Part shown: in pieces, positions 25,030 to 34,568 of the stretch
How the letters are laid out: the number at the start of each line of letters is the position of its first letter
Numbering within the stretch: the stretch's first letter is position 1
The notes under the pieces: model-generated
What the model was told of the DNA's origin: nothing
The model's input: the letters and a program-made list of their open reading frames with translations, nothing else
Database searches by the model: none
Program-made: the position numbers and the translations under genes
Assembly: GCF_041346945.1 (NCBI RefSeq)
Contig: NZ_CP166850.1
Span: 7,548,501-7,612,500, forward strand
Direction of reading: 5' to 3'
Length of the DNA stretch: 64,000 nt
Source of the DNA: Amycolatopsis sp. cg9
Lineage (GTDB): Bacteria > Actinomycetota > Actinomycetes > Mycobacteriales > Pseudonocardiaceae

Positions 25030-27879
25030 ATGACGAACGGGATCGTGGCCAGTACCGGCTCGCCGGTCCTGATCGGGCGGACGGCCGAGCTGGCCGCGCT
25101 GGTCTCCGCCGCGCTGCGCCCGCCCGCGGTCCTCGTGCTCGAAGGGGAGGCGGGCGCCGGGAAGACCCGGCTGGCCGCCGAACTCCTGGCCCGTCCCGAA
25201 CTCGCCGGGGCCCGCGTGCTGGCCGGCCGGTGCCGGCCGCAGCGGGAGCCGTTTCCGCACGGCGTTGTCGTCGAAGCGCTGCGGGACGCCGGAAAGTACC
25301 TGCCGTCGGCCCCGCCGCCCGGTCCGCTCACCGGCGTCCTCGGCCGCCACCTGCCGGAGCTCGCGCCGCTGCTGCCCGCGGCGCCGGAACCGCTCGGGGA
25401 CCGCCGCGCCGAAGCGCACCGGTTCTTCCGCGCGGTCCGCGAACTGCTGGACCTGCTCGGCCCGCTGGTGCTGGTGATCGAGGACGTCCACTGGGCCGAC
25501 GACGGTTCGCGGCGGCTGCTGCGGTTCCTCATGGGCGACCTGCCGGCCGGGACGGTCCTGCTGGTGAGCTACCGGCCCGAGGACGTGCCGGGCGGGCTCC
25601 CGCTGGGCGGCGCGCACCGGCCGGCCCCGGGCAGTTCGACCACGCTGGTCCGGCTCGGCCCCCTCGAACCGGACGGCGTGCGGCAGCTGGCCTCGGCCCT
25701 GCTCGGCGAGCCCGGTGTGTCCGACGCCGTCGCGGCCCGGCTGCACGAACGGACGGCCGGGATCCCGTTCGTCGTCGAGGAGGTCGTGCACGCGCTGCCG
25801 GTCCCGGTCACCGACGGGGCGCTGGACGCGGTCGAGGTGCCCACGCTGGTGCGCGAAGCGACGGTCGAACGGCTCGGGGCGTTGCCGCTCGTGGCCCGGC
25901 GGATCGCCGAAGCCGCCGCGGTGCTCGCCGAGCCCGCGCCGGTCGAGCTGCTCACGGCGGTCGCGGGACTGGGCGCGACCCGCGGCCGGCAGGCGCTCGT
26001 CCTGGCTCTGGAACGGGCGGTGCTGGTCGAGGCCGCCGAGTGCCGCTACGGGTTCCGGCACGACTTCGCGCGGCGCGCGGCGTACGGCACGATCCCCGGG
26101 CCGGTGCGGCAGGAACTGCACCGGCGGGCCGTCCGCGTGCTGGCCGGACGGCGCCCGGAGCCGTGGCTGCGGCTGGCCGAGCACAGCCGGAAGGCCGGGA
26201 ACGCGGCCGACGCGCTGCGGTACGGCGAAGCCGCGGCCGACCGCGCGATCGACGCGGGGGACCCGGCGACCGCGATCGGGCTGCTGCGCGCGCTGCTGGG
26301 CGGGCCGGAGCTCGATCCGTCCGCTGTGGACAGGCTGGCGGCGAAGCTGGCGTCCGTGGCCGCGAACGGGGTTTCGCAGGCCGAGGTCGTCGCCACGCTG
26401 GAAGGGCTGTTGTCCGGCGACCGGCTGTCCGGGCGGCTGTCGGCGGAGATCCGGCTGAGCCTCGGGCTGCTGCTGGCCCGGCAGGCCGGCGGCCTGGAGG
26501 CGGCGCGCGCCGAGATCGAGGTGGCGCTGCCGGGACTCGGGCACCGGCCGGACCTGGCCGGGCGGGCCATGGCGGTGCTCGCGCAGCCGTGGATCGGCGC
26601 GACGCCGTTGCGCGCGCACCTGCCCTGGCTCGACCGCGTCGACGGGCTCATCGCCACCGCGGCCGACGCGCGGCTGCGGCTGACGCTGATGGCCAACAAC
26701 ATCCCTTCCCGCCTGCACATCGGCGACCCGCGCGCGTGGGCGGCGCTCGACGCGGCCCCGGTGAGCGCCGGGTCGGCCGAGGAACAGCGCCAGCTGGCGC
26801 GGCTGTACTGCAACGCCGCCGACGCGGGCGCGTGGACCGGGCACCACCGCCGGGCCCGCGGCCTGCTGGAACGCGGGATGCAGCTCGCGGCCGACGCCGG
26901 GACGCCGTACGTCGTCAGCACGGCACGGACCACCGGGGTGCACATCGACTGGCTGAGCGGTGCGTGGGCCGGGCTCGACGAGCGCGCGCGGGCGCTGCTG
27001 GCGGAGTACCGCGACCTGCTGCCGGTGAGCAGCGAGCTGTCGCTGGTCCTGGGCCTGCTCGCGAGCGCGCGCGGTGCCTGGGACCGGGCCGCCGCGTGCT
27101 TCGCGGTGACCGGCGTCGACCGGCCGGAGAACGCGTTCACCCCGGTGGTGGTCGCCGCGCACGGCGGGATCGCCGGGATGCTGCTGGCCCAGGACGCCAC
27201 CGAAGCGGCGGCCGCCGAAGCCGCGCGTGGCCTGGAACTGGTGCGCACCAAGGGCGTCTGGGCGTGGTCGGGCGACCTGGTCCCGGCCGCGGTGGTGGCG
27301 TTCTGCCGGACCGGCCGCGCGAGCGAAGCCGGTGCCGTGCTCGCCGAGCTCGACCGCGAGACCCGCAACCTGGCGGCACCGATGGCCCGGACGGTCCTCA
27401 CCGAGGGACGCGGGATCGTCGCGGCCCACGACGGCGACGTGGCCGGTGCGGCCGACCTGTTCGACGAGGCCCGCGCCCGCTACGAGCGCCTTTCGGCGCC
27501 GTACCCGGCGGCACTGGCGGCCGAACGCCGGGCGCGGTGCCGGTTCGAGGCCGGCGACGTGGCCGCGGCGGGCGAGTTCGGCGACCTGGCCGACGCGTTC
27601 GCCGCACTGGGCGCGACCCGCGACGCCGCCCGGTGCCGCCACACGTTCCGCTCGACGGGCGCCACGGCCCCCTCCCGCCGCGGCCGCCGCGGCTACGGCG
27701 ACGAACTGTCCCCGCGCGAACGCGACGTGGCCCGCCTGCTGACCGACGGGCACACGAACCGGGAGATCGCGGAGGTGCTGTTCCTGTCGCGGCGCACGGT
27801 CGAGCAGCACGTCGCCAACGTGCTGCGGAAGCTCAAGGTGCGGTCGCGGGGCGAGCTCGTGGGAGTGCGGACGGGGTGA
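25030..27879 (+). CDS. Large ATP-binding LuxR-family regulator (LAL type)
   Basis: A 949-aa regulator. An N-terminal AAA/STAND ATPase module has Walker A GEAGAGKT (about residue 40) and Walker B LVLVIEDVHWAD (about 148). A helical middle region of TPR-like repeats spans roughly 380-870. A C-terminal LuxR helix-turn-helix covers about 892-947 ('LSPRERDVARLLTDGHTNRE', 'RRTVEQHVANVLRKL'). ATG 25030 has a GGGGGGCGGG site just upstream. LAL proteins are ATP-dependent activators responding to a small ligand. The gene is next to a protease gene and an anti-sigma-like gene; its targets are not evident. Confidence 0.93.
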   Translation: MTNGIVASTGSPVLIGRTAELAALVSAALRPPAVLVLEGEAGAGKTRLAAELLARPELAGARVLAGRCRPQREPFPHGVVVEALRDAGKYLPSAPPPGPLTGVLGRHLPELAPLLPAAPEPLGDRRAEAHRFFRAVRELLDLLGPLVLVIEDVHWADDGSRRLLRFLMGDLPAGTVLLVSYRPEDVPGGLPLGGAHRPAPGSSTTLVRLGPLEPDGVRQLASALLGEPGVSDAVAARLHERTAGIPFVVEEVVHALPVPVTDGALDAVEVPTLVREATVERLGALPLVARRIAEAAAVLAEPAPVELLTAVAGLGATRGRQALVLALERAVLVEAAECRYGFRHDFARRAAYGTIPGPVRQELHRRAVRVLAGRRPEPWLRLAEHSRKAGNAADALRYGEAAADRAIDAGDPATAIGLLRALLGGPELDPSAVDRLAAKLASVAANGVSQAEVVATLEGLLSGDRLSGRLSAEIRLSLGLLLARQAGGLEAARAEIEVALPGLGHRPDLAGRAMAVLAQPWIGATPLRAHLPWLDRVDGLIATAADARLRLTLMANNIPSRLHIGDPRAWAALDAAPVSAGSAEEQRQLARLYCNAADAGAWTGHHRRARGLLERGMQLAADAGTPYVVSTARTTGVHIDWLSGAWAGLDERARALLAEYRDLLPVSSELSLVLGLLASARGAWDRAAACFAVTGVDRPENAFTPVVVAAHGGIAGMLLAQDATEAAAAEAARGLELVRTKGVWAWSGDLVPAAVVAFCRTGRASEAGAVLAELDRETRNLAAPMARTVLTEGRGIVAAHDGDVAGAADLFDEARARYERLSAPYPAALAAERRARCRFEAGDVAAAGEFGDLADAFAALGATRDAARCRHTFRSTGATAPSRRGRRGYGDELSPRERDVARLLTDGHTNREIAEVLFLSRRTVEQHVANVLRKLKVRSRGELVGVRTG

Positions 27880-27882
27880 GCG

Positions 27883-28338
27883 TCAGCGGAAGAGACGGAC
27901 GGGTACCAGGGCCCAGACGACCTTCCCGGCCGCGGTGGCGCGGACGCCCCAGCCGTGGGAGAGCTGGTCGATCAGCCGCAGCCCGTGCCCGTTCCCGGCC
28001 GCCACCCGCTCGATCGCCGGGTCTTCGTCGGACACCTCGACCAGCAGGCCACGCCGTTCGCGGGTGATCCACAGGCGCGACGGCCGTCCGGTGTGCCGGT
28101 AGGCGTTGCCGACGAGTTCGTCGACCACCAGCAGCAGCGCCCCGAGCAGCTCGCCCCGCGGCAGCCCGAAGCCGAGGCAGTCGGCGACGGTCGCGCGCAC
28201 CCGCCGCGGCAGCGGCCGCGTGGTGAGGTCGAGCGTCAGCTCCGCGGACGTGGCCACCCGCAGGCTGAGCCAGTCCACGACCCGCGCCCACTCCGGTGGG
28301 AGCGGCTCGAGGTCCTCCGAGCCCGCCGTCTCGGCCAT
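27883..28338 (-). CDS. RsbW/SpoIIAB-like ATP-binding protein (putative anti-sigma or regulatory kinase)
   Basis: A 151-aa single-domain HATPase_c-type protein. The N box is VVDELVGNAYRH, the G1 region is VEVSDEDPAI and the G2 region is GNGHGLRLIDQL. Actinomycetes encode dozens of such proteins, which bind ATP and often phosphorylate or sequester a partner. No cognate sigma factor or antagonist is adjacent. The ATG at 28338 has a GAGGG at better spacing than the GTG at 28344. It converges on the LuxR-type gene with a 3-bp gap. Confidence 0.85.
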   Translation of the reverse strand: MAETAGSEDLEPLPPEWARVVDWLSLRVATSAELTLDLTTRPLPRRVRATVADCLGFGLPRGELLGALLLVVDELVGNAYRHTGRPSRLWITRERRGLLVEVSDEDPAIERVAAGNGHGLRLIDQLSHGWGVRATAAGKVVWALVPVRLFR

Positions 28339-28447
28339 GCGCACCCGCCCTCCGTGCCGTCACCCCTCGCCAGGGGTTCGGGGCCGCCGGGCCACCGGAT
28401 GGGTCGGTGGTGGCCGGCCGGAACGGGACCCGGGCAGACTGGACCCG

Positions 28448-30412
28448 GTGATCGGACGCGAGCTGACAGCGCAGGCGGTGGTCGACCGCGAGATCCCCGC
28501 CGAGCCGCGGATCTCCCCGGACGGCCGCTGGGTGGCCTTCGTGACGTCGCCGGTCGGGCGTGCGGGCCGGCACCGGTCGAGCACCCTGTGGCTGGCCCGG
28601 GCCGACGGCAGCGAGCCACCCCGCCCGCTGACCCCGGGCACGGCGGACGATTCCGGCCCGAGGTGGGCAGCGGACTCGGGGTCGCTGTTCTTCCTCTCGG
28701 ACGCGGCGGAACGCGGGGTGGCTCAGCTGCACCGGATCGGGGTGAGCGGAGGGGCGGCCGAGCGTCTGACGGACCTGCCTGGCGGGCTGACGGCTTTCGC
28801 GCCGCTGCCGGACGGAACCGCGGTGGCGCTGATCGCCCCGGGTGCGGGGGACTCGAGCGCGGATCCGGAGGCCCGCCCGGCCCAGGCCGGACCGCCCGCC
28901 GCCGCGTCCGAGGCGGCGCGGCCGGTCGCGAGTTCCAGCGGTGCGGCGGTCGCCGGCACGGCCGCGCCGGCCGGCGGGACCGTCGCCGAGCCCGGACCGT
29001 CCGCGCCCGGCGATGCCCCGCGCCCGGACGCCAAGCCCCGCCCCGACCGGCTGTGGCTGCTCGACCTCCCCGCCCGCACGCTCCGCCCGCTCGGGCACCT
29101 CGGCCACCGCCACGTCCGCGAAGCCGCCCCCAGGCCGGACGGGCGCGTGCTCGCCGTCCTCACCTGGGCGACGGCCGAGCGGGAGGGGGTCTTCGAGCCC
29201 GGGCTGTTCCTCGTCGACGTCGCCACCGGGGCCACCGAAGACCTCGGCGCCCCCGCGCTCGAAGCCGCCGACCTCGTCTGGTGGCGCCACGAAGACGCCT
29301 GGCAGCTCGGCTACCGCGGCCTGACCCCACCCGGCCTGGTGGGCGGCAACGCCGTCTTCGCCGTGCCCGGCCACCGGAACCTCACCGCGGGCGCCACCTC
29401 CTGCCCGATCGAACTCGCGCAGGCCGCCGGCCCGCTCGCGTTGTTCGCCGACGGGCTGGACACCGTGGTCCGCCGGCTCGATCCCGCCACCGGGACCTTC
29501 GCCGAAGTCGAGCGGGCCCGTGGCTCCCTGACCGGGCTCAGCGTCAGCGACGTCGGTACCTTCGCCGTCGTCGCGAGCGCCGGCAGCGAACCCGAGGAGG
29601 TCCGCACGCGGGGCAAGATCAGCCGGACCGCGCCCACGGGGATCCGCTGGGGCGCTCAGGAACGCTTGGCTTACCGGGCCGAAGACGGCACCGCGCTCGA
29701 CGGGCTGCTCGTCCTCCCGCCCGGGAAAACGCGAGCAGGCGGGCCGTTCCCGCTGGTGACCCTCGTGCACGGCGGCCCGTACGACCGCTACGCCGACCGG
29801 TTCCACCTCGGCTGGTACCCCTCCGCCCAGTGGCTCGCGGCCGCCGGGTTCGCGGTGTTCCTGCCCAACGCGCGCGGCGGTCTCGGCCACGGCCACGACT
29901 TCGCGCGCAGCATCGCCGGAGACGTCGGGGGCGGCGAATTCACCGACGTGCTGACCGGGATCGACCTCCTCGTCGAGGAGGGCGTCGCCGACCAAGACCG
30001 GCTCGGGGTCGGGGGCTGGAGCCACGGTGGCTTCTTCGCCGCGTGGGCCGTCGCGCACACCGACCGCTTCAAGGCCGCCGTCGTGGGGGCGGGGGTCATC
30101 GACTGGCCGCTGCTCGCCGCCACCGGGGAGCACAGCCGGTTCGAAGCCGCACTGGGCGGGAAGCAGCAGAGCCCGATCACCCACGCGCACCGGATCCGGA
30201 CGCCGGTGCTCATCCTGCACGGCGAGGACGACACCAACGTCCCGCTCTCGCAGGGCGAACTCCTGCACCGCGCGCTGGAGGACCGCGAGCACGAGTTCGT
30301 CGGCTACCCGGGGGAGAACCACTCGATCCGCGGCCGCGACCACCAGATCGACGTCCTGCACCGCACGCGCGAGTGGTTCTCCCGGTGGCTCACACCTGTT
30401 CGCCCAGCTTGA
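28448..30412 (+). CDS. S9-family prolyl oligopeptidase (acylaminoacyl-peptidase type)
   Basis: A 654-aa cytoplasmic serine peptidase. The N-terminal beta-propeller (about 20-390) begins 'PRISPDGRWVAFVTSP'. The C-terminal alpha/beta hydrolase domain has the nucleophile Ser in GGWSHGGF (about 526), Asp in HGEDDTNVP (about 595) and His in ENHSIRG (about 625). An unusual stretch of ~65 Ala/Pro/Gly-rich residues (about 134-199) interrupts the propeller. The GTG start at 28448 begins just before the conserved region; ribosome-binding sequence is weak. The last 23 bp overlap the convergent hpaD gene. Confidence 0.88.
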   Translation: MIGRELTAQAVVDREIPAEPRISPDGRWVAFVTSPVGRAGRHRSSTLWLARADGSEPPRPLTPGTADDSGPRWAADSGSLFFLSDAAERGVAQLHRIGVSGGAAERLTDLPGGLTAFAPLPDGTAVALIAPGAGDSSADPEARPAQAGPPAAASEAARPVASSSGAAVAGTAAPAGGTVAEPGPSAPGDAPRPDAKPRPDRLWLLDLPARTLRPLGHLGHRHVREAAPRPDGRVLAVLTWATAEREGVFEPGLFLVDVATGATEDLGAPALEAADLVWWRHEDAWQLGYRGLTPPGLVGGNAVFAVPGHRNLTAGATSCPIELAQAAGPLALFADGLDTVVRRLDPATGTFAEVERARGSLTGLSVSDVGTFAVVASAGSEPEEVRTRGKISRTAPTGIRWGAQERLAYRAEDGTALDGLLVLPPGKTRAGGPFPLVTLVHGGPYDRYADRFHLGWYPSAQWLAAAGFAVFLPNARGGLGHGHDFARSIAGDVGGGEFTDVLTGIDLLVEEGVADQDRLGVGGWSHGGFFAAWAVAHTDRFKAAVVGAGVIDWPLLAATGEHSRFEAALGGKQQSPITHAHRIRTPVLILHGEDDTNVPLSQGELLHRALEDREHEFVGYPGENHSIRGRDHQIDVLHRTREWFSRWLTPVRPA

Positions 30413-31433
30413 ACTCCGCCTCCCCGGTGCTGAAGGAGAACCCGTCCGCCCCGATGGTGACGTCGGCTTCGCGCGGCTCGGACCGGGCGAGGACCGGCTG
30501 GAGCGCGCCGTCGAGGTCCAGCACCGGCGACGCGTCGGTGTACCAGCTCGGCACCACCGGGTTGCCCCACCAGTCGCGGCGCTGGTTGTCGTGGACGTCC
30601 CAGGTGATCACCGGGTTGTCCGGGTCGCCGGTGTAGTAGTCGTGGGTGTAGATCTCGATGCGGTGCCCGTCGGGGTCCCGCACGTACAGGTAGAACGCGT
30701 TCGACACGCCGTGGCGGCCCGGGCCGCGCTCGATCGTGCCGGACTTCCGCAGGGCGCCGAGGTGGTCGCAGATGTGCAGGATCTGGTGCCGCTCGTGCGA
30801 CGCGAACGCGATGTGGTGCAGCCGCGGGCCGTCGCCGCCGGTCAGGGCGACGTCGTGGACCGTCGGCTTGCGGAACAGCCAGGCCGCGTACACCGTGCCC
30901 TCGTCGTCCTGGATGTCCTCCGAAACGCGGAAACCGAGGCCCTCGTAGTACTTCCGGGCCGCCGGGACGTCCGGGGTGTCCAGGTTGAAGTGGTCGAGCC
31001 GGGACAGGGCCCCGGCGCCGTGGACGTCGTAGCGCTGCGTGAACCGCTCGACGTGCTCGGCGTCGTGGAAGAACTCCACCGGGAACCCGAGCGGGTCGGT
31101 CACCCGCACCGCCTCGCCGATGCCGCGCGTGGCACCGGCCGGGCGCCGCTCCACCCGCACGCCCAGCGCGCGGTAGTACTCCTCGGCCAGGTCGAGGTCG
31201 CCGGGTGTGCGCACCCGGTAGGCCAGCACGCCCAGCGCGGCCGTGGGTCCCTTGCGCAGCACCAGGGAATGGTGCAGGTACTCCTCGAACGCCCGCAGGT
31301 ACAGCGCTTCGTCGTCTTCGTGCGTGACGACGAGGCCGAGCACGTCGACGTAGAACGCCCGTGACGCGGCCAGATCGGTGACGACGAGCTCGGCGTACGC
31401 GCAGCGGATGACGTCCGGCGGCGTGGCGGTCAT
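30390..31433 (-). CDS. hpaD: 3,4-dihydroxyphenylacetate 2,3-dioxygenase (HpaD, extradiol)
   Basis: A 347-aa two-domain vicinal-oxygen-chelate extradiol dioxygenase. The Fe/Mn ligands are His in SRLDHFNL (about 148), His in RLHHIAFA (about 206) and Glu in HRIEIYTHDY (about 260). The C-terminal extension 'WDVHDNQRRDWWGNPVVPSW' is typical of HpaD. It opens the ring of homoprotocatechuate to 5-carboxymethyl-2-hydroxymuconate semialdehyde, the substrate of HpaE, whose gene overlaps it by 4 nt (ATGA). It is the last gene of the hpa operon. Confidence 0.93.
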   Translation of the reverse strand: MTATPPDVIRCAYAELVVTDLAASRAFYVDVLGLVVTHEDDEALYLRAFEEYLHHSLVLRKGPTAALGVLAYRVRTPGDLDLAEEYYRALGVRVERRPAGATRGIGEAVRVTDPLGFPVEFFHDAEHVERFTQRYDVHGAGALSRLDHFNLDTPDVPAARKYYEGLGFRVSEDIQDDEGTVYAAWLFRKPTVHDVALTGGDGPRLHHIAFASHERHQILHICDHLGALRKSGTIERGPGRHGVSNAFYLYVRDPDGHRIEIYTHDYYTGDPDNPVITWDVHDNQRRDWWGNPVVPSWYTDASPVLDLDGALQPVLARSEPREADVTIGADGFSFSTGEAEFKLGEQV

Positions 31434-32938
31434 GACTGTCCTTCCTGGACGGTGCCGAAGCGGGCGGTGTGCACCGGCCCGAGTGAGACGTGGATCGCCT
31501 GCTGGTGGGTGTAGAAGTCGAGCGAGCGGTAGCCGCCTTCGTGGCCGAGGCCGGACGCCTTGACCCCGCCGAACGGCGTCCGCAGGTCGCGGACGTTGTG
31601 CGAGTTCAGCCAGACCATCCCGGCCTCGACCGACTGCGCGAAGGTGTGCGCCCGCTCCAGGTCCGACGTCCACAGGTAGGCGGCCAGGCCGTACTTGACG
31701 TCGTTGGCCAGCGCCAGCGCCTCGGCTTCGGTGTCGAACGGCGTCAAGGCGACCACCGGCCCGAAGATCTCCTCCTGGAAGATCCGCGCGGTGGACGGGA
31801 CATCGGCGAACACCGTCGGGGCCACGTAGTTGCCGCTGTCCGAACCGGACGGACGGCCGCCGCCCGCGAGCAGCCGGCCCTCGGACTTGCCCAGCTCGAC
31901 GTAGCGCATCACCTTGGCGTAGTGCTCGGGGTGCACCAGCGCGCCGACCTCGGTGGCCGGGTCGTGCGGGTCGCCCACGACGATGTTCCGCGCCCGCGCG
32001 GCGTACCGGGCGCAGAACTCCTCGTAGATCGGGCGCTCGACGAGGATCCGGCTGCCCGCGGTGCAGCGTTCGCCGTTGAGGGAGAACACGCCGAAGAGCG
32101 TCGAGTCGAGCGCGGCGTCGAGGTCGGCGTCGGCGAACACGATGGCCGGGGACTTGCCGCCCAGCTCCATCGACATGCCCTTGAGGTGTGCCGCGCAGTT
32201 GCGGTAGATCGTCTGCCCGGTCGTGGTTTCGCCGGTGAACGAGATCAGCGGCACGTCCGGGTGCTTGACGAGCGCGTCGCCCGCCTCCTCGCCGAAGCCG
32301 TTGACCAGGTTGAACACCCCGTCGGGCAGCCCGGCGCCGGCGAAGATCTCGGCCCACAGGCTCGCCGAGAGGGGGGTGAACTCGGCCGGCTTGAGCACCA
32401 CCGTGCAGCCCGACGCCAGCGCCGGGGCGAGCTTCCAGCTCTCCAGCATGAACGGCGTGTTCCACGGCGTGATCAGCCCGGCGACCCCGACCGGCTTGCG
32501 GTGCACGTAGTTCACCTGCCGCCCGGGCACCTGGTAGGTGTCGTCGGCCTGCGCGACGACGAGGTCGGCGAAGAACCGGAAGTTCTCGGCCGCGCGCTGC
32601 GCCTGCCCGAGCGCCTGGGTGATCGGCAGGCCGGTGTCGAACGTCTCCAGCTCGGCCAGCCGCTTGTCCTGCGCTTCGACGGCGTCGGCGATCTTGGTGA
32701 GCACCCGGGCCCGGGCGCGCGGGAGCAGCCGCGGCCACGGGCCCTCGGTGAACGCCTTCCCGGCCGCGGCGACCGCGCGGTCGACGTCTTCGGCCTGGCC
32801 CGCGGCGGCGGTCACGTACGGAGTGTTCGACACCGGGTCGAGCACGTCGAACGTCTTGCCCGACACGCTGCCGACGAGCTCACCGCCGATGTAGTGCTTG
32901 AGCTCGCCCGGCAGTCCTTCCGGGACGTAGTGGGTCAT
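31430..32938 (-). CDS. hpaE: 5-carboxymethyl-2-hydroxymuconate semialdehyde dehydrogenase (HpaE)
   Basis: A 502-aa NAD-dependent aldehyde dehydrogenase. The catalytic Cys is in NGERCTAGSR (about 292) and the general-base Glu in MELGGKSP; the cofactor-binding Asn is in ITPWNTPF. HpaE oxidises the aldehyde made by HpaD to 5-carboxymethyl-2-hydroxymuconate. The assignment rests on position: it overlaps hpaD and the HpaI-like gene by 4 nt each, so the three are translationally coupled. Confidence 0.92.
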   Translation of the reverse strand: MTHYVPEGLPGELKHYIGGELVGSVSGKTFDVLDPVSNTPYVTAAAGQAEDVDRAVAAAGKAFTEGPWPRLLPRARARVLTKIADAVEAQDKRLAELETFDTGLPITQALGQAQRAAENFRFFADLVVAQADDTYQVPGRQVNYVHRKPVGVAGLITPWNTPFMLESWKLAPALASGCTVVLKPAEFTPLSASLWAEIFAGAGLPDGVFNLVNGFGEEAGDALVKHPDVPLISFTGETTTGQTIYRNCAAHLKGMSMELGGKSPAIVFADADLDAALDSTLFGVFSLNGERCTAGSRILVERPIYEEFCARYAARARNIVVGDPHDPATEVGALVHPEHYAKVMRYVELGKSEGRLLAGGGRPSGSDSGNYVAPTVFADVPSTARIFQEEIFGPVVALTPFDTEAEALALANDVKYGLAAYLWTSDLERAHTFAQSVEAGMVWLNSHNVRDLRTPFGGVKASGLGHEGGYRSLDFYTHQQAIHVSLGPVHTARFGTVQEGQS

Positions 32939-33882
32939 GCCTTTCCTTCCACGGTGAAGCCTTCGACCGGCGAGAGGTACTTCGCGCCTTCGGCCATGAG
33001 GTCCTTGATGCGGGCGATGCCGGACTCGGTCGGGGTGATCAGCGGCGGCCGCACGTGCCCGGACGCGATCAGCCCGCGTTGTTCGAGCACCCACTTCCCG
33101 GGCGCCGGGTTGGTTTCGACGAACAAGAGGTCGACCAGCGGGTGCAGGCCGTAGTGGAGCTCCCGGGCCCGCTCGTGGTCGCCGGACTGCCAAGCCGTGT
33201 ACATCTCCGCGCACGCGGCCGGGGCGATGTTGGCCGTCGCGCTGACGAACCCGGCGCCGCCGAGGGCCAGCAGCGGCAGGCACAGCAGCTCGATCCCGGA
33301 CCACACCAGCAGGCTCCGGCCGCACAGGTGCAGCACGCGGGAGAAGTGCTCGAAGTCCTTCGTCGTCTCCTTGATCCCGACGAAGTTGCCGCACGAGCGG
33401 AACAGCCGCGCGACCGTTTCGGGGGCGAGGTCGACCGCGGTGCGGCTCGGCACGTTGTAGGCGACGATCGGCAGGTCCGGGAACTCGCGGCAGACCGTGC
33501 GGTACCAGACGAACAGCGCGTCCTGGGTGGGCCGCGCGTAGTACGGCGTGATGACCAGCGCGGCGTCGATCCCGGCGTCCTGGGCGAGCGCCGTCAGCTC
33601 CAGCGTCTCGTCGAGCTTCGCCGAACCCGTGCCCGGGACGAACGGCACGCGGTCGCCGACCGCGGCGGCCACCGTCCGGATCGCCTCGGCGCGTTCGGCG
33701 ACGGTCTGCGAACCGGGTTCGCCGGTGGAGCCGCCGATCGAGATGCCGTGCGAGCCCGAGGCGAGCTGCCAGCGCACGAGGTTCTCGAGGCCGGCGTGGT
33801 CGACGGCCCCGTCGGCGGTGAACGGCGTCATCAGCGGCGCGATCGACCCGCGGATGGCCTGGGGGTCGGAGCGGAATCGCAT
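32935..33882 (-). CDS. DapA-family aldolase, probably the HpaI function (2,4-dihydroxyhept-2-ene-1,7-dioate aldolase)
   Basis: A 315-aa dihydrodipicolinate-synthase-family Schiff-base aldolase. The catalytic Lys is in VGIKETTKD (about 170), and the Tyr motif is in VAYNVPSRT. 'GSTGEPGSQT' replaces the usual DapA GTTGE box. DapA-like proteins embedded in homoprotocatechuate operons are recognised as a separate group, named in TIGRFAMs as 'HpaI-NOT-DapA', and are thought to do the final aldol cleavage. Enterobacterial HpaI is unrelated (HpcH family). The ATG at 33882 has GAAGGGAAA upstream. It overlaps hpaE by 4 nt. Confidence 0.85.
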   Translation of the reverse strand: MRFRSDPQAIRGSIAPLMTPFTADGAVDHAGLENLVRWQLASGSHGISIGGSTGEPGSQTVAERAEAIRTVAAAVGDRVPFVPGTGSAKLDETLELTALAQDAGIDAALVITPYYARPTQDALFVWYRTVCREFPDLPIVAYNVPSRTAVDLAPETVARLFRSCGNFVGIKETTKDFEHFSRVLHLCGRSLLVWSGIELLCLPLLALGGAGFVSATANIAPAACAEMYTAWQSGDHERARELHYGLHPLVDLLFVETNPAPGKWVLEQRGLIASGHVRPPLITPTESGIARIKDLMAEGAKYLSPVEGFTVEGKA

Positions 33883-33899
33883 GGGTTTCCCTTCTTGCG

Positions 33900-34568
33900 T
33901 CAGTGGCGGCGGTAGGCGAGGAACGCGTCCAGGGTGGCCAGCCGGTGGGCGCGGACGGCCTGCTCGACGTCGGCGGCGGGCGCGCCGCTTTCGAGCAGGC
34001 CGAGGATGGTTTCGTGCTCGGCGACCGACTCGCGGGCCCGGCCGGGCACGAAGCTGAACGTCGAGGTGCGCAGGCCGCTCAGCCGGTCCCAGCCGCGCCG
34101 GACCAGGTCGAGGACCTGCGGGTTGGGGCAGGCACCGAACAGCACGGCGTGGAAGTCCCGGTTGAGCCCGGTGAACCGGGCCGGCTCGAAGTGCCCGAGG
34201 CAGTCCGCCAGCTCGGCGTTGAGCGCCCGGGCCTCGGCCAGCGCGCCGGGCGGGAGGACCGGCGCGGCGAGCGCGGCGGCGTACCCCTCGACCAGCGCGA
34301 GGGTCTGCATCGTGTACTGGTACTCGCTTTCGTCGACCATCGCGACCTGCGCGCCGACGTTGCGCTCGAAGGTCACCAGGCCTTCGGCTTCCAGCAGCCG
34401 GATCGCTTCGCGGATCGGGACGACGCTGACGCCGAGCTCCTGGGCGAGCTGGCCGAGGACGAGGCGGTAGCCGGGGGAGAAGGTGCCGTCGGCGATCCGG
34501 GCCTTGATCCACTCGTAGGCGATCCGCGACTTGCTCATCGCGGTGCCGTTCACCGTTTCGCGAGCCAT
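33900..34568 (-). CDS. GntR-family regulator (FCD type) of the hpa operon
   Basis: A 222-aa regulator: winged helix 'LGQLAQELGVSVVPIREAIR' at about residues 40-60, followed by an FCD ligand-binding domain with His residues for a metal ('GLNRDFHAVLF', 'VAEHETILGLL'). ATG 34568 has a strong GGGAGGT site, although this places the first 19 bp inside the upstream fusion gene; a later ATG (34538) lacks such a site. Being inside the hpa operon, it most likely senses an aromatic acid or ring-cleavage product and binds the AT-rich dyad at about 36001. Confidence 0.9.
   Translation of the reverse strand: MARETVNGTAMSKSRIAYEWIKARIADGTFSPGYRLVLGQLAQELGVSVVPIREAIRLLEAEGLVTFERNVGAQVAMVDESEYQYTMQTLALVEGYAAALAAPVLPPGALAEARALNAELADCLGHFEPARFTGLNRDFHAVLFGACPNPQVLDLVRRGWDRLSGLRTSTFSFVPGRARESVAEHETILGLLESGAPAADVEQAVRAHRLATLDAFLAYRRH

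Noticed and set aside
32935..33882. Lysine-biosynthesis DapA
   Set aside because: The gene is embedded in the homoprotocatechuate operon with 4-nt overlaps, and its GSTGEPG box differs from DapA, so the aldolase role is more likely.
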